Below, in pieces: positions 1 through 5,656 of a stretch of 7,084 nt of DNA. The DNA is taken from the NCBI GenBank assembly GCA_013696265.1, contig JACCYX010000221.1, positions 1-7,084 on the forward strand, in the 5' to 3' direction. The DNA is from Chloroflexia bacterium (GTDB lineage: Bacteria; Chloroflexota; Chloroflexia; Thermomicrobiales; UBA6265). How positions within the stretch are numbered: the first letter of the stretch is position 1; every line of letters starts with the position of its first letter. Below the pieces are notes generated by a model. That model was not told the origin of the DNA. It saw only the letters and a program-made list of their open reading frames with translations, and ran no database searches. A program made the translations under genes and the position numbers.

Positions 1-521
1 ACCACCGATGCCTGGATCGCCCGCGCGGCGTGGTGGAAGAAGTAGATGAGCGAACCGATCGCGGCGAACGCCAGCAGGATGGCAAGGCTGACCGACGCCG
101 AAGGCACGAACACCTCGAAGTCCGCCGATTCCGAACGGATCGACCGCAGGACCAGCACGGTGTAGGCAAAGGTGGCGATGAAGATGCCAAGCACCAGCTG
201 GTTGCCGCGGTCCCGCGTGAAGCCCCGCAGGATACGCGGCGAAAACTGGCTCGATCCGAGCTGCAACGCCACGATCGTGATCGAAAACGCGGTTGTCGCG
301 ACGGTGATCATCGTCCCGGCGATGGTGGAGAGAACACCCCGTGCCCCTTCGGCGCCAGCCTCGAAGAACCACCAGCGGTGGATCTCCTCCTCCGCCAAAG
401 CCTCGCGATCGAGCCGAAGCATGACGAACGCCAGCACGACGGCAGTCAGGGTCATCAACGAGGGCACGAACCAGAGCGTGTACTGCAGGTCGAACCACCA
501 CGTACGGAATCGTTGCCTCAA
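1..521 (-). CDS. DUF2254 family predicted membrane protein (N-terminal part, runs off left edge)
   Basis: This is an integral membrane protein of the DUF2254 family, whose function is unknown. About 173 codons are visible; family members are usually over 400 residues, so the C-terminal part lies outside the window. The N-terminus reads MRQRFRTWWFDLQYTLWF. Four hydrophobic segments follow: about residues 14-35, 60-83 (containing STIAGTMITVATTAFSITI and then VALQLGSSQFSPR, the family hallmark), about 98-115, and about 133-152 ending in SLIYFFHHAARAIQ. The frame is open further upstream but has no ATG there. The TTG at 521 is the start that best fits the family N-terminus; its ribosome binding site is weak (a G-run about 9 nt upstream). 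It lies downstream of the sigma factor gene on the same strand, but a hairpin and a nested inverted repeat lie between them, so it may be a separate transcription unit. Family call sure; start moderate. Confidence 0.85.
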   Translation of the reverse strand, partial: MRQRFRTWWFDLQYTLWFVPSLMTLTAVVLAFVMLRLDREALAEEEIHRWWFFEAGAEGARGVLSTIAGTMITVATTAFSITIVALQLGSSQFSPRILRGFTRDRGNQLVLGIFIATFAYTVLVLRSIRSESADFEVFVPSASVSLAILLAFAAIGSLIYFFHHAARAIQASV

Positions 522-524
522 GCT

Positions 525-571
525 CTTATGCCCCCGGTCGATACCTTGCGCAAACGGTCTCTCCGCATAAG
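525..571. repeat. Nested inverted repeat upstream of the DUF2254 gene
   Basis: CTTATGC at 525-531 is the reverse complement of GCATAAG at 565-571. The perfect 8-bp palindrome TTGCGCAA (546-553) sits almost at the centre between the arms. The whole lies directly upstream of the DUF2254 start codon at 521. It could be an operator or a leader hairpin; no protein that binds it is identified. Confidence 0.4.
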
Positions 572-575
572 CATA

Positions 576-597
576 CCGGATGCCGCTGGCATCCCGG
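576..597 (-). terminator. Hairpin just after the sigma factor stop codon, possible terminator
   Basis: CCGGATGCC (576-584) pairs with GGCATCCCGG (588-597), with one bulged base and a 3-nt loop. It begins one base after the stop codon of the sigma factor gene on the minus strand. There is no run of T after it, so it may act as an attenuating or mRNA 3'-end stem rather than a classical rho-independent terminator. Confidence 0.45.
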
Positions 598-598
598 C

Positions 599-1846
599 TC
601 AGGCGCCAGCCATGTCCGTCTCCCCGATCCGCTCTGGCAGGAATCCCTGCTCGATCCCGTTGTCCGTGAGGGCGAGCGCGCGACGGTATTCGGCATTCGC
701 CTCGGCGACACGCCCAAGGCGGCGCAACAGGTCGGCCCGGGCAGCGGCAAAGAGGTAGTAGTGCTTTCCGGCATCCCAATCGGTCAGGTCGTCGAGGATC
801 GCCAGTCCGGCGTCCGGACCCGACAGTTTCGAAACAATGACGGCGCGATTCATCTCCACGATGGGTGACGGGGCGACTTCACGAAGCAAGTTGTAGAGGC
901 AGAGCAGTTGTTGCCAGTCGGTTTCCTCGTAACCCAGCGCCTCCGAATGAACCGCTTCGATCGCGGCTTGCGGCGCGTACCGTCCAGGCAAGCGTCCCCG
1001 CGTGCGGACCAGCGAGGATTCCACCGCCACAATTCCTTCCTGGATTGCGGCATGGTCCCAGCGTAATCGGTCCTGCCGTTCGACCAGCACGAGGTGCCCC
1101 TTGGAATCGACTCGTGCCTCCCGGCGCGCATCGGAGAGTCGGAGCAGCCCGAAGAGACCGAGGACCTCCGGTTCCTCCGGCATGAACTGGGCCATGATCG
1201 ACGCCAGGTCGAGCGCCCAGCGCGTCAGTTCCGGTTGAACGAGCCGATCTCCCGAGGGAGCGGTGTGCCCCGCCGTAAACAGCAGGTAGACGACCGAGAA
1301 CACCGCCGGGAGGCGTTTCGGCAGTTCGTGCGCTTCCGGCACTCGGTACGCGATGCCGGATATCGCACTCTTCTTCTTGGCGCGGGTGATCCGGGCGGCC
1401 ATGGTCGGCAACGGAACAACGAAGAGCCGGGCAATCGTCGCGGTTTCGAGGCCACAAACGAGCCGCAACGTCAAGGCGACCCGGACCTTGATCGCCAGTG
1501 CCGGATGGCAGCAAGTGAAGATTAACCGCAGGTGCTCATCGGGAATCTCATCGGGCGGAAGCACATCGTCATCGCCGGGCACGATCAGCAACGGCAGCTT
1601 GCGCAAGGGGTTCGTTTCACGGCGCTGGCGATCGATCGCCTTCCGCCGGGCGGCCGTAATCAGCCACGCGACGGGGCTGGCCGGAATGCCATCTCGCGCC
1701 CAGGCATCGATCGCCGAGACGAATGCGTCCTGCGCGGCATCTTCGGCCAGGTCGAGGTCGCGGGTGGAGCGCACAAACGTACCAACCACCCGCGACCACT
1801 CGCGCTCGTGCGCCTCAGCGACTGCAACCTCGACCTGGCCCTTCAT
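599..1846 (-). CDS. ECF42-type RNA polymerase sigma factor with C-terminal DUF6596/TPR-like extension
   Basis: This is an alternative sigma factor of about 415 residues, roughly twice the size of a plain ECF sigma. Region 2 spans about residues 10-78, with LAEDAAQDAFVSAIDAW (33-49) and AWLITAARRKAIDRQRR (60-76). Region 4 spans about 105-160, with LRLIFTCCHPAL (106-117) and the helix-turn-helix ending in MAARITRAKKK. The remaining 250 residues are the extension of the ECF42 group (DUF6596, then a TPR-like tail), which in this group is needed for activity. No anti-sigma gene is adjacent, as expected for ECF42. The frame is open to an ATG at 1927, but residues before 1846 would come from the 3' end of the preceding gene. 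The ATG at 1846 gives a family-like N-terminus and lies one base after the upstream stop (TGACATG), so translation is probably coupled. The upstream DGPF gene is the typical ECF42 partner and target. Confidence 0.93.
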   Translation of the reverse strand: MKGQVEVAVAEAHEREWSRVVGTFVRSTRDLDLAEDAAQDAFVSAIDAWARDGIPASPVAWLITAARRKAIDRQRRETNPLRKLPLLIVPGDDDVLPPDEIPDEHLRLIFTCCHPALAIKVRVALTLRLVCGLETATIARLFVVPLPTMAARITRAKKKSAISGIAYRVPEAHELPKRLPAVFSVVYLLFTAGHTAPSGDRLVQPELTRWALDLASIMAQFMPEEPEVLGLFGLLRLSDARREARVDSKGHLVLVERQDRLRWDHAAIQEGIVAVESSLVRTRGRLPGRYAPQAAIEAVHSEALGYEETDWQQLLCLYNLLREVAPSPIVEMNRAVIVSKLSGPDAGLAILDDLTDWDAGKHYYLFAAARADLLRRLGRVAEANAEYRRALALTDNGIEQGFLPERIGETDMAGA

Positions 1847-1847
1847 G

Positions 1848-2201
1848 TCAGCTATCGAATTCCAGGACAGGGCGGATTTCGATACCGTGGTCATTGGGAC
1901 AGTGTTTGGCGACTTCGATCGCGTCATCCAGATCGGCCGCTTCGATGATGTAGAACCCGCCGAGGTTCTCCTTCAGTTCGACGAACGGGCCATCGGTGAC
2001 CATGAAACCGTCACCGTTTTCCGATGGGCGAAGCGTGGTGGCCGTGTTCGACGGATGCAGCGCCTCGCCGGAGAAAGCCGCGCCACGTCCCTGGAGATAG
2101 GCGGCGAAGGCGTCATGAGCCTCCATTTCCGCCGCCTCCTGCTCTGGTGTCGACGTTTCCGACCAATCGTCCGGGCCGTAGATCATGAGCAGGTACTTCA
2201 T
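1848..2201 (-). CDS. YCII/DGPF-family protein, ECF42 partner
   Basis: This is a 117-residue soluble protein of the YCII-related DGPF family, a ferredoxin-like-fold family with no firmly known biochemical role. It begins MKYLLMIYGPDD, the usual start of the family. The diagnostic stretch VTDGPFVELKENLGGFYIIE is at residues 68-87, with DGPF at 70-73. Length matches the family (about 110-140). The ATG at 2201 has a strong ribosome binding site (AGGAG at 2212-2208, 6-nt spacing). It is followed after one base by the ECF42 sigma factor gene and preceded by a match to the ECF42 promoter, so it is probably both co-transcribed with and activated by that sigma factor. The enzymatic or sensing function is not shown by the sequence. 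Confidence 0.93.
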   Translation of the reverse strand: MKYLLMIYGPDDWSETSTPEQEAAEMEAHDAFAAYLQGRGAAFSGEALHPSNTATTLRPSENGDGFMVTDGPFVELKENLGGFYIIEAADLDDAIEVAKHCPNDHGIEIRPVLEFDS

Positions 2202-2207
2202 GCCGTT

Positions 2208-2218
2208 CTCCTTTCCTT
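2208..2218 (-). promoter_or_regulatory. Strong purine-rich ribosome binding site of the DGPF gene
   Basis: The minus strand reads AAGGAAAGGAG, ending 6 nt before the ATG at 2201. It fixes the start codon of the DGPF gene and falls within the short leader predicted by the upstream promoter. Confidence 0.75.
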
Positions 2219-2226
2219 ACCAACCA

Positions 2227-2253
2227 GACGAACAGGCGGCGCGGAAATCGACA
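2227..2253 (-). promoter_or_regulatory. Predicted ECF42-dependent promoter of the DGPF-sigma operon
   Basis: On the minus strand TGTCGA (2253-2248) is followed by a 17-nt spacer and CGTC (2230-2227), 25 nt before the DGPF start codon. As I recall from work on ECF42 in Streptomyces, the group's promoters carry TGTCGA at -35 and CGTC or CGAC-like bases at -10. The spacing fits, and transcription would begin near 2220, giving a short leader that just includes the ribosome binding site. It implies positive autoregulation of the operon. Confidence 0.75.
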
Positions 2254-2345
2254 GCGCTCCCGAAAGGAGAAACGGATCGGCGCCCATGGTCGCCACCGTT
2301 GCCACCTTGGTGAAAGTTCTCGCCAGCCTTCCGGCGCCAGAATGA

Positions 2346-3158
2346 TTACCCGAACACGCTTTGCACGATTTCGAACTCAGTGTCGAGAGCCGTCCACTCG
2401 TCATCGTCGGGTCCGTCGTAGATCAGCGCGAGGGGACCATCGAATCCACCGTCCTTGAGGATCTGGAGCGCCCGTTCGAAATCATCGCGATCCGGCGTGC
2501 TGTCCGGAAAGCGGCACTTGGCGTGACAGGTTTCAGCGTGCGACGCGATGCGGGCAAGTTCGTCGTATTTGTCCGGCCCACTCCAGTTCCCGAGGTCGAT
2601 CATGAGTCCCAACGAATCTCCGGTCGCGGCCAGAAGCGCCAGCACCGAATTCGCATCCGGCAGGAGCTCCATCCAGTTCTCGGTTACGACGCGTACGTCA
2701 GGATGCGATGCCGCCAGGCGCACGAGACGCTGGGCGCTCTCACCCAGCGTCTCGGCGGTCGGCGCCGACCGCCCGGCGCACACTCGTGCCCGCCGGGCGC
2801 CGAGTGCGGTGGCGGTGTCAAGCCACCCGCCGATCCAGTTCTCTGCCCCATCCGCGGCGGTCGCACTGGTAAGGTCACCATCGTCGATCAGGAGCGCATC
2901 GAGTTCGATCCCGGATTCGTCCAGCGCCGCCCGCAACTCGCCGAGGTGGGTGGGCGAGCGTGGCGGGAGGTGGAAATGGCAGATCTGAACCGCATCGTAG
3001 CCGCGTTGCTTGAGTTCGCCGGGAAGCTCCAGGAGCGGGAGCCCATCCGGAGACGGCTCGGCATCGATGAAGCGCCCACTATTGATCGCCGAGTCGGGGC
3101 CCGTGAATCGCCCGAGCGTCCGGTGAAGTGACCAGGTTGAAACAGCGCGCGTAGTCAC
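2346..3158 (-). CDS. TIM-barrel sugar phosphate isomerase/epimerase-like protein (AP endonuclease 2 / xylose isomerase-like fold)
   Basis: This is a protein of about 270 residues that resembles the sugar isomerase/epimerase TIM-barrel superfamily, which binds a divalent metal and isomerises or epimerises sugars or polyols; the substrate cannot be told. Features in order: AVQICHFHLPP (56-66, strand 2 and its His pair), ELRAALDESGIELDALLIDDGD (split over 74-95), a conserved WLDTATALGARRARV region (112-126), then likely metal ligands E160 in VVTENW, D188 in MIDLGNW and H212 in CHAKCRF. The final strand has LIYDG with D248 where many relatives carry Glu. The frame is open up to 3287, but that overlaps the upstream gene; GTG at 3158 has a GAGGAG site 9 nt before it and gives a family-like N-terminus (TTRAVSTWSLH). 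It follows the HTH gene by 41 nt and may be its operon partner. Confidence 0.75.
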   Translation of the reverse strand: MTTRAVSTWSLHRTLGRFTGPDSAINSGRFIDAEPSPDGLPLLELPGELKQRGYDAVQICHFHLPPRSPTHLGELRAALDESGIELDALLIDDGDLTSATAADGAENWIGGWLDTATALGARRARVCAGRSAPTAETLGESAQRLVRLAASHPDVRVVTENWMELLPDANSVLALLAATGDSLGLMIDLGNWSGPDKYDELARIASHAETCHAKCRFPDSTPDRDDFERALQILKDGGFDGPLALIYDGPDDDEWTALDTEFEIVQSVFG

Positions 3159-3199
3159 AGGCAAGTTCTCCTCGGTTTCATTGATGAGCAGGATTGGCG

Positions 3200-3523
3200 T
3201 TACATGATCGCGGCCAGACCGTTTTTCTCCACCAGCGCATGCAGCTTGAGGGAAGGTCCCGATGGCCGCTTCTCGCCCCGCTCCCATTGACTGACCAGGC
3301 TCTTGTTCACATTCAAATGCTGCGCGAACACGGACTGGCTCACATGCACGCGTTCCCGGAGGCTTCGTATGTCCTCCGCGGTGAAGTCATGGACGGGGGT
3401 GAGACAGAGTTCGTCGAACTCCCGCATCGTCTGCTTGTCGATCACGCCTGCGTCATACAAACCCAACGCCGTTTCATGGACTACCGCCAGGATGCTCTCC
3501 CGCGGCTCATCGTCACCGTTCAT
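3200..3523 (-). CDS. HigA/XRE-type antitoxin-like transcriptional regulator, toxin partner not seen
   Basis: This is a 107-residue DNA-binding protein. The N-terminal half carries AGVIDKQTMREFDELCL (25-41), typical of HigA2/YiaG-like antitoxins that pair with RelE-type toxins. The C-terminal half is an XRE helix-turn-helix, about residues 48-100: EDIRSLRERVHVSQSVFAQ, then LNVNKSLVSQWERGEKRPSG. In two-gene systems the RelE-like toxin usually precedes such a gene, but upstream (3524-3736) holds only a palindromic repeat and no toxin-like reading frame. Downstream is a TIM-barrel gene after 41 nt. It may be an orphan antitoxin now acting as a regulator, or a stand-alone member of the family. The ATG at 3523 has GAGGAA just upstream with short spacing. 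The family call is strong; function as an antitoxin is inference. Confidence 0.85.
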   Translation of the reverse strand: MNGDDEPRESILAVVHETALGLYDAGVIDKQTMREFDELCLTPVHDFTAEDIRSLRERVHVSQSVFAQHLNVNKSLVSQWERGEKRPSGPSLKLHALVEKNGLAAIM

Positions 3524-3538
3524 CGTTCCTCACACCGT

Positions 3539-3685
3539 GTCATGTCGAGCGTCAGCGAGACATCCCCCCGCGCAGCGAAGCGATAAGCGATAGCCGGTAT
3601 CCGGTTGGCGGCGAACCCACAATACCGCTATCGCTTATCGCTTCGCGGGGGATGTCGCTTCGCTGCCTCGCAAGCTCGGAATGAC
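3539..3685. repeat. 147-bp imperfect inverted repeat (REP/MITE-like intergenic palindrome)
   Basis: Each end begins with GTCAT reading inward (3539-3543 on the plus strand; ATGAC at 3681-3685). The left arm 3539-3600 and right arm 3622-3685 are reverse complements with a few indels. The best-matched core includes GCGAAGCGATAAGCGATAGC, present on the plus strand at 3574-3593 and inverted in the right arm (3627-3646), plus ACATCCCCC in both. A 21-nt loop (3601-3621) separates the arms. The outer motif GTCAT..CGAGC..GCGAG..ACATC resembles dispersed intergenic repeats common in Chloroflexi and some other genomes. It starts 16 nt upstream of the antitoxin-like start codon and lies in the 213-bp gene-free gap. 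It is noncoding; transcribed, it would form a very stable hairpin. Confidence 0.85.
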
Positions 3686-3736
3686 GGTCATTGGAGACAT
3701 GTGGAGGATACGATACGTTGGGCATACCGATATTGC

Positions 3737-4840
3737 CTATACCACGAACTTGCCGTCCTTCAGGAAGGGTTCCCCATCGACGGACGCGACACCGCCCTGC
3801 CGGAGGTCGGCGATCATGTCCCAATGGATGGCCGATTTGTTCCGGCTGCCGGTTTCCGGGTAGCCCAGGCCAACCGCCATGTGGACCGTGCCGCCGATCT
3901 TTTCGTCGAAGAGGATGTTCTTCGTGAAGCGGGCGATGTCGAAGTTGGTGCCGAACGCGAACTCTCCCAGGTAGCGGGCACCCTCGTCGGTATCGAGTTG
4001 CTGGATCAGGTATTCCTCATTCCGGGTTGCCGAGGCTTCGACGACCTTGCCGTTCTCGAAGCGTAGGCGAATGTCCTCGATCTGGCGGCCCGCCGTCACG
4101 ACCGGGAACGAGAAGCGGATCGTGCCGTTGACCGAGTCCTCGACCGGGCCGGTGAAGATCTCCCCGCTCGGAAAATTGCGCTTGCCGTCGGAGTTGATCC
4201 AGGTCCGGCCCGCGACCGAGAGCGTGAGGTCGATGTCCGGCCCCGACAGGTGGACTTCCCGCTTGCCGTCGAGCCAATCGATCAGGCGCTGCTGCTCGTC
4301 CTTGAGTTCGAGCCAGGCCGCCACCGGATCGTCGCGGTCCAGCTTGCAGGCCGAGAGCACGAAATCGGTGTACGCCTCGGTGTCCATGTCTGCATCCTGG
4401 GCGTAGGCATCAGTTGGGTACAGCGTCAGGGTCCAGTCGAGCCGTCCGTCGGCGGCCCGTTCCATGTAGGTTTCGAAGAGCGCCCGGCGCGCGGCGGTGT
4501 AGAGCGATTGCCGCTTCGGATCGACCGCCGACAGCCGCCTGGTGTTGGTTTCGGCTCGGATGTTGATCACCACGTCGGCCTCGGTCCGCACGAAGCGGTC
4601 GATCGGCGAGATGAATCGCAGTTGTTCGTCGCTTCCCTCGGCCAGCAGGTCGGCAGTCGCCCCCTCGGCGGTGTAGAGCAGCACCGGGAACGCACCCATG
4701 CGAACGACCTCGCGGTGAACGGCCCGCAGCAACGGCTCGGCGGCGGGGTGGCCCAGAATCGCTACGGTTTGCCCCGCCTTAACCTCGACCGAATAGCCGG
4801 CCAGGGCCCGCGCCCATTTCTCGATTCGTGGATCAGCCAT
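3737..4840 (-). CDS. M29 family metallo-aminopeptidase (AmpS/PepS/AmpT type)
   Basis: This cytosolic exopeptidase removes N-terminal amino acids from peptides using two divalent metal ions. The product is 367 residues, the normal size for the family. The N-terminal domain (about 1-200) has the usual MADPRIEKWARALAGYSVEV start. The catalytic C-terminal domain carries the expected ligands: E227 in NFPSGEIFTGP, E293 in LGEFAFGTN, H320 in GGTVHMAVG, and H339 and D341 in SAIHWDM, with Y327 in LGYPETG as the probable catalytic tyrosine. The frame is open to 4996, but the ATG at 4840 is preceded by GGGGGAG at 5-nt spacing and gives the family N-terminus, so it is chosen. It appears to be monocistronic: a large divergent intergenic region lies upstream and the palindromic repeat downstream. 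Specific substrate preference cannot be read from the sequence. Confidence 0.95.
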   Translation of the reverse strand: MADPRIEKWARALAGYSVEVKAGQTVAILGHPAAEPLLRAVHREVVRMGAFPVLLYTAEGATADLLAEGSDEQLRFISPIDRFVRTEADVVINIRAETNTRRLSAVDPKRQSLYTAARRALFETYMERAADGRLDWTLTLYPTDAYAQDADMDTEAYTDFVLSACKLDRDDPVAAWLELKDEQQRLIDWLDGKREVHLSGPDIDLTLSVAGRTWINSDGKRNFPSGEIFTGPVEDSVNGTIRFSFPVVTAGRQIEDIRLRFENGKVVEASATRNEEYLIQQLDTDEGARYLGEFAFGTNFDIARFTKNILFDEKIGGTVHMAVGLGYPETGSRNKSAIHWDMIADLRQGGVASVDGEPFLKDGKFVV

Positions 4841-4894
4841 CGATACTCCCCCTCTGAAACGTTCCGGAAAGGCTCCGGCAAGTGCCCTGTCGAT

Positions 4895-4929
4895 CGTTCC
4901 TGACGCGCTGGCAGTGCCAGGCAGGAACG
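4895..4929 (-). promoter_or_regulatory. Two-part hairpin in the leader of the aminopeptidase gene
   Basis: Outer arms CGTTCCTG (4895-4902) and CAGGAACG (4922-4929) are perfect reverse complements, and inside them CTGGCA (4908-4913) and TGCCAG (4915-4920) form a second perfect dyad. It lies 54 nt upstream of the aminopeptidase start codon. No T-run follows, so it is more likely an operator or leader structure than a terminator. Confidence 0.5.
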
Positions 4930-5218
4930 GTTTCCGCGATATTCTCGCACGCGGCCCGCGCCAGAATCGCCGCCACAATGGAGATTCGAAGGCCATTCAT
5001 CAGTGTCCGTGATGCCGCCGGGCCATCCCATACGCGTCCGATCGGGGGTGACTGGCGGGACTTCCGGGCTGAACGTTCACCGTGTTCAGGATGTCGTCGT
5101 CAGCAACCACGTCGCTTCCTGAAGAATGGCTTAACAGAAAGCCGAACGGACACCTACCCCCGGCAGTCCGGGCGGTTTACAGTGGTTCTCGGGAAGAGCC
5201 GGACGGCCGGCTTGGTGA

Positions 5219-5247
5219 CCTGGCAGCCCGTGCCCCCGCACGCCAGG
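5219..5247 (+). promoter_or_regulatory. Hairpin in the leader of the small XRE gene
   Basis: CCTGGC (5219-5224) pairs with GCCAGG (5242-5247), and GTGC (5230-5233) with GCAC (5238-5241) around a CCCC loop; five unpaired bases bulge on the left side. It lies about 32 nt upstream of the start codon, just before the ribosome binding site. A second short dyad (AGCCGG / CCGGCT, 5197-5212) precedes it. The role is unknown; autoregulatory binding or mRNA structure are possible. Confidence 0.4.
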
Positions 5248-5279
5248 CCACCATTGGGGAGTGGAAGGGAGTAGTGCTG

Positions 5280-5543
5280 ATGCTGACGCTTCGGGAAGCG
5301 CGGCTTAGGCGACGCATGTCGCAGCAAACATTGGCCGACCGTGCCGGTGTGGCACGGGTCACGGTGTCGCAGATCGAACTCGGCAAATCCGGTCCACGCC
5401 CGCACATCGCGCGGCGACTGGCCGAGGCGCTTGGTACCCAGCCCGCGGAGATCACCGAATTCGGGGCCGCGGCGCAGAGCATGCGCTTGCCGACACCTTC
5501 GATTCTCGCCGAGCTTGAGGGCGAAGGATCGGCAATTTCCTGA
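5280..5543 (+). CDS. Small XRE-family helix-turn-helix transcriptional regulator
   Basis: This is an 87-residue DNA-binding protein that is almost entirely one XRE/Cro-type domain. The helix-turn-helix covers about residues 3-58: LREARLRRRMSQQTLADRAG, then VARVTVSQIELGKSGPRP and a third-helix region with IARRLAEALGTQPAEITEF. The last 25 residues are a short tail of no recognised domain. An upstream extension to 5082 is open, but it lacks family similarity; the ATG at 5280 has AGGGAG 8 nt upstream and places the domain at the N-terminus. A GTG at 5274 is too close to the ribosome binding site. The gene stands alone and is closed by a terminator at 5596-5629. Its target is unknown; the divergent aminopeptidase promoter region or its own promoter are reasonable candidates. 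It could also be an antitoxin, but no toxin gene is adjacent. Confidence 0.85.
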   Translation: MLTLREARLRRRMSQQTLADRAGVARVTVSQIELGKSGPRPHIARRLAEALGTQPAEITEFGAAAQSMRLPTPSILAELEGEGSAIS

Positions 5544-5595
5544 GCCGCTGATCCGCGCGACCGTCGATCACGACTTCGTCAAGACGCCACATGAG

Positions 5596-5629
5596 AACGA
5601 CCCGCCGGCTCAGTCCGCTGGGTCGTTTT
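5596..5629 (+). terminator. Rho-independent terminator after the small XRE gene
   Basis: AACGACCC (5596-5603) pairs with GGGTCGTT (5620-5627) around a 16-nt loop, and the stem runs into TTTT (5626-5629). It lies 52 nt after the XRE stop codon. Because it falls within the upstream part of the frame of the next gene, it argues that the VanZ-like gene starts at 5657 and not at the earlier ATG at 5591. Confidence 0.8.
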
Positions 5630-5656
5630 GCGTCGTTCCGGGAGCACCATCCGTCG

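Larger units (their letters stand above)
4841..5279. other. Divergent intergenic region between the aminopeptidase and the small XRE regulator
   Basis: These 439 bases have no convincing gene: the reading frames crossing them lack ribosome binding sites and resemble no family I know. They contain three inverted repeats (4895-4929, 5197-5212 and 5219-5247, annotated or mentioned separately) and must hold the divergent promoters of the two flanking genes. I could not place a confident -35/-10 pair for either gene. No tRNA or riboswitch class was recognised. Confidence 0.6.

Noticed and set aside
30..758. Long plus-strand frame at the left end (242 residues)
   Set aside because: Low-complexity Arg/Asp-rich shadow of the DUF2254 and sigma factor genes on the minus strand; no ribosome binding site or family features.
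1353..2345. Plus-strand frame of 330 residues opposite the sigma and DGPF genes
   Set aside because: It lies antisense to two clear gene families and to the predicted promoter; its translation resembles no family.
2198..2404. Minus-strand frame of 68 residues spanning the DGPF promoter
   Set aside because: It crosses the end of the TIM-barrel gene and the ECF42 promoter and ends at the DGPF start; no ribosome binding site or family similarity seen.
2361..3131. Plus-strand frame of 256 residues opposite the TIM-barrel gene
   Set aside because: Antisense shadow in a GC-rich gene; the minus strand shows a recognisable fold with motifs.
3543..3569. A second TGTCGA on the plus strand at 3543 as a possible ECF42 promoter
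   Set aside because: No CGTC at 16-18 nt spacing and it lies in the inverted repeat, pointing away from any plus-strand gene.
3686..3736. Short bulged dyad (GGCATA / TATTGCC) after the aminopeptidase stop as a terminator
   Set aside because: The stem is short and imperfect and lacks a T-run; not strong enough to annotate.
3552..3824. Minus-strand frame of 90 residues upstream of the antitoxin-like gene, considered as a toxin
   Set aside because: Its sequence comes largely from the inverted repeat and the end of the aminopeptidase gene and shows no RelE-like pattern.
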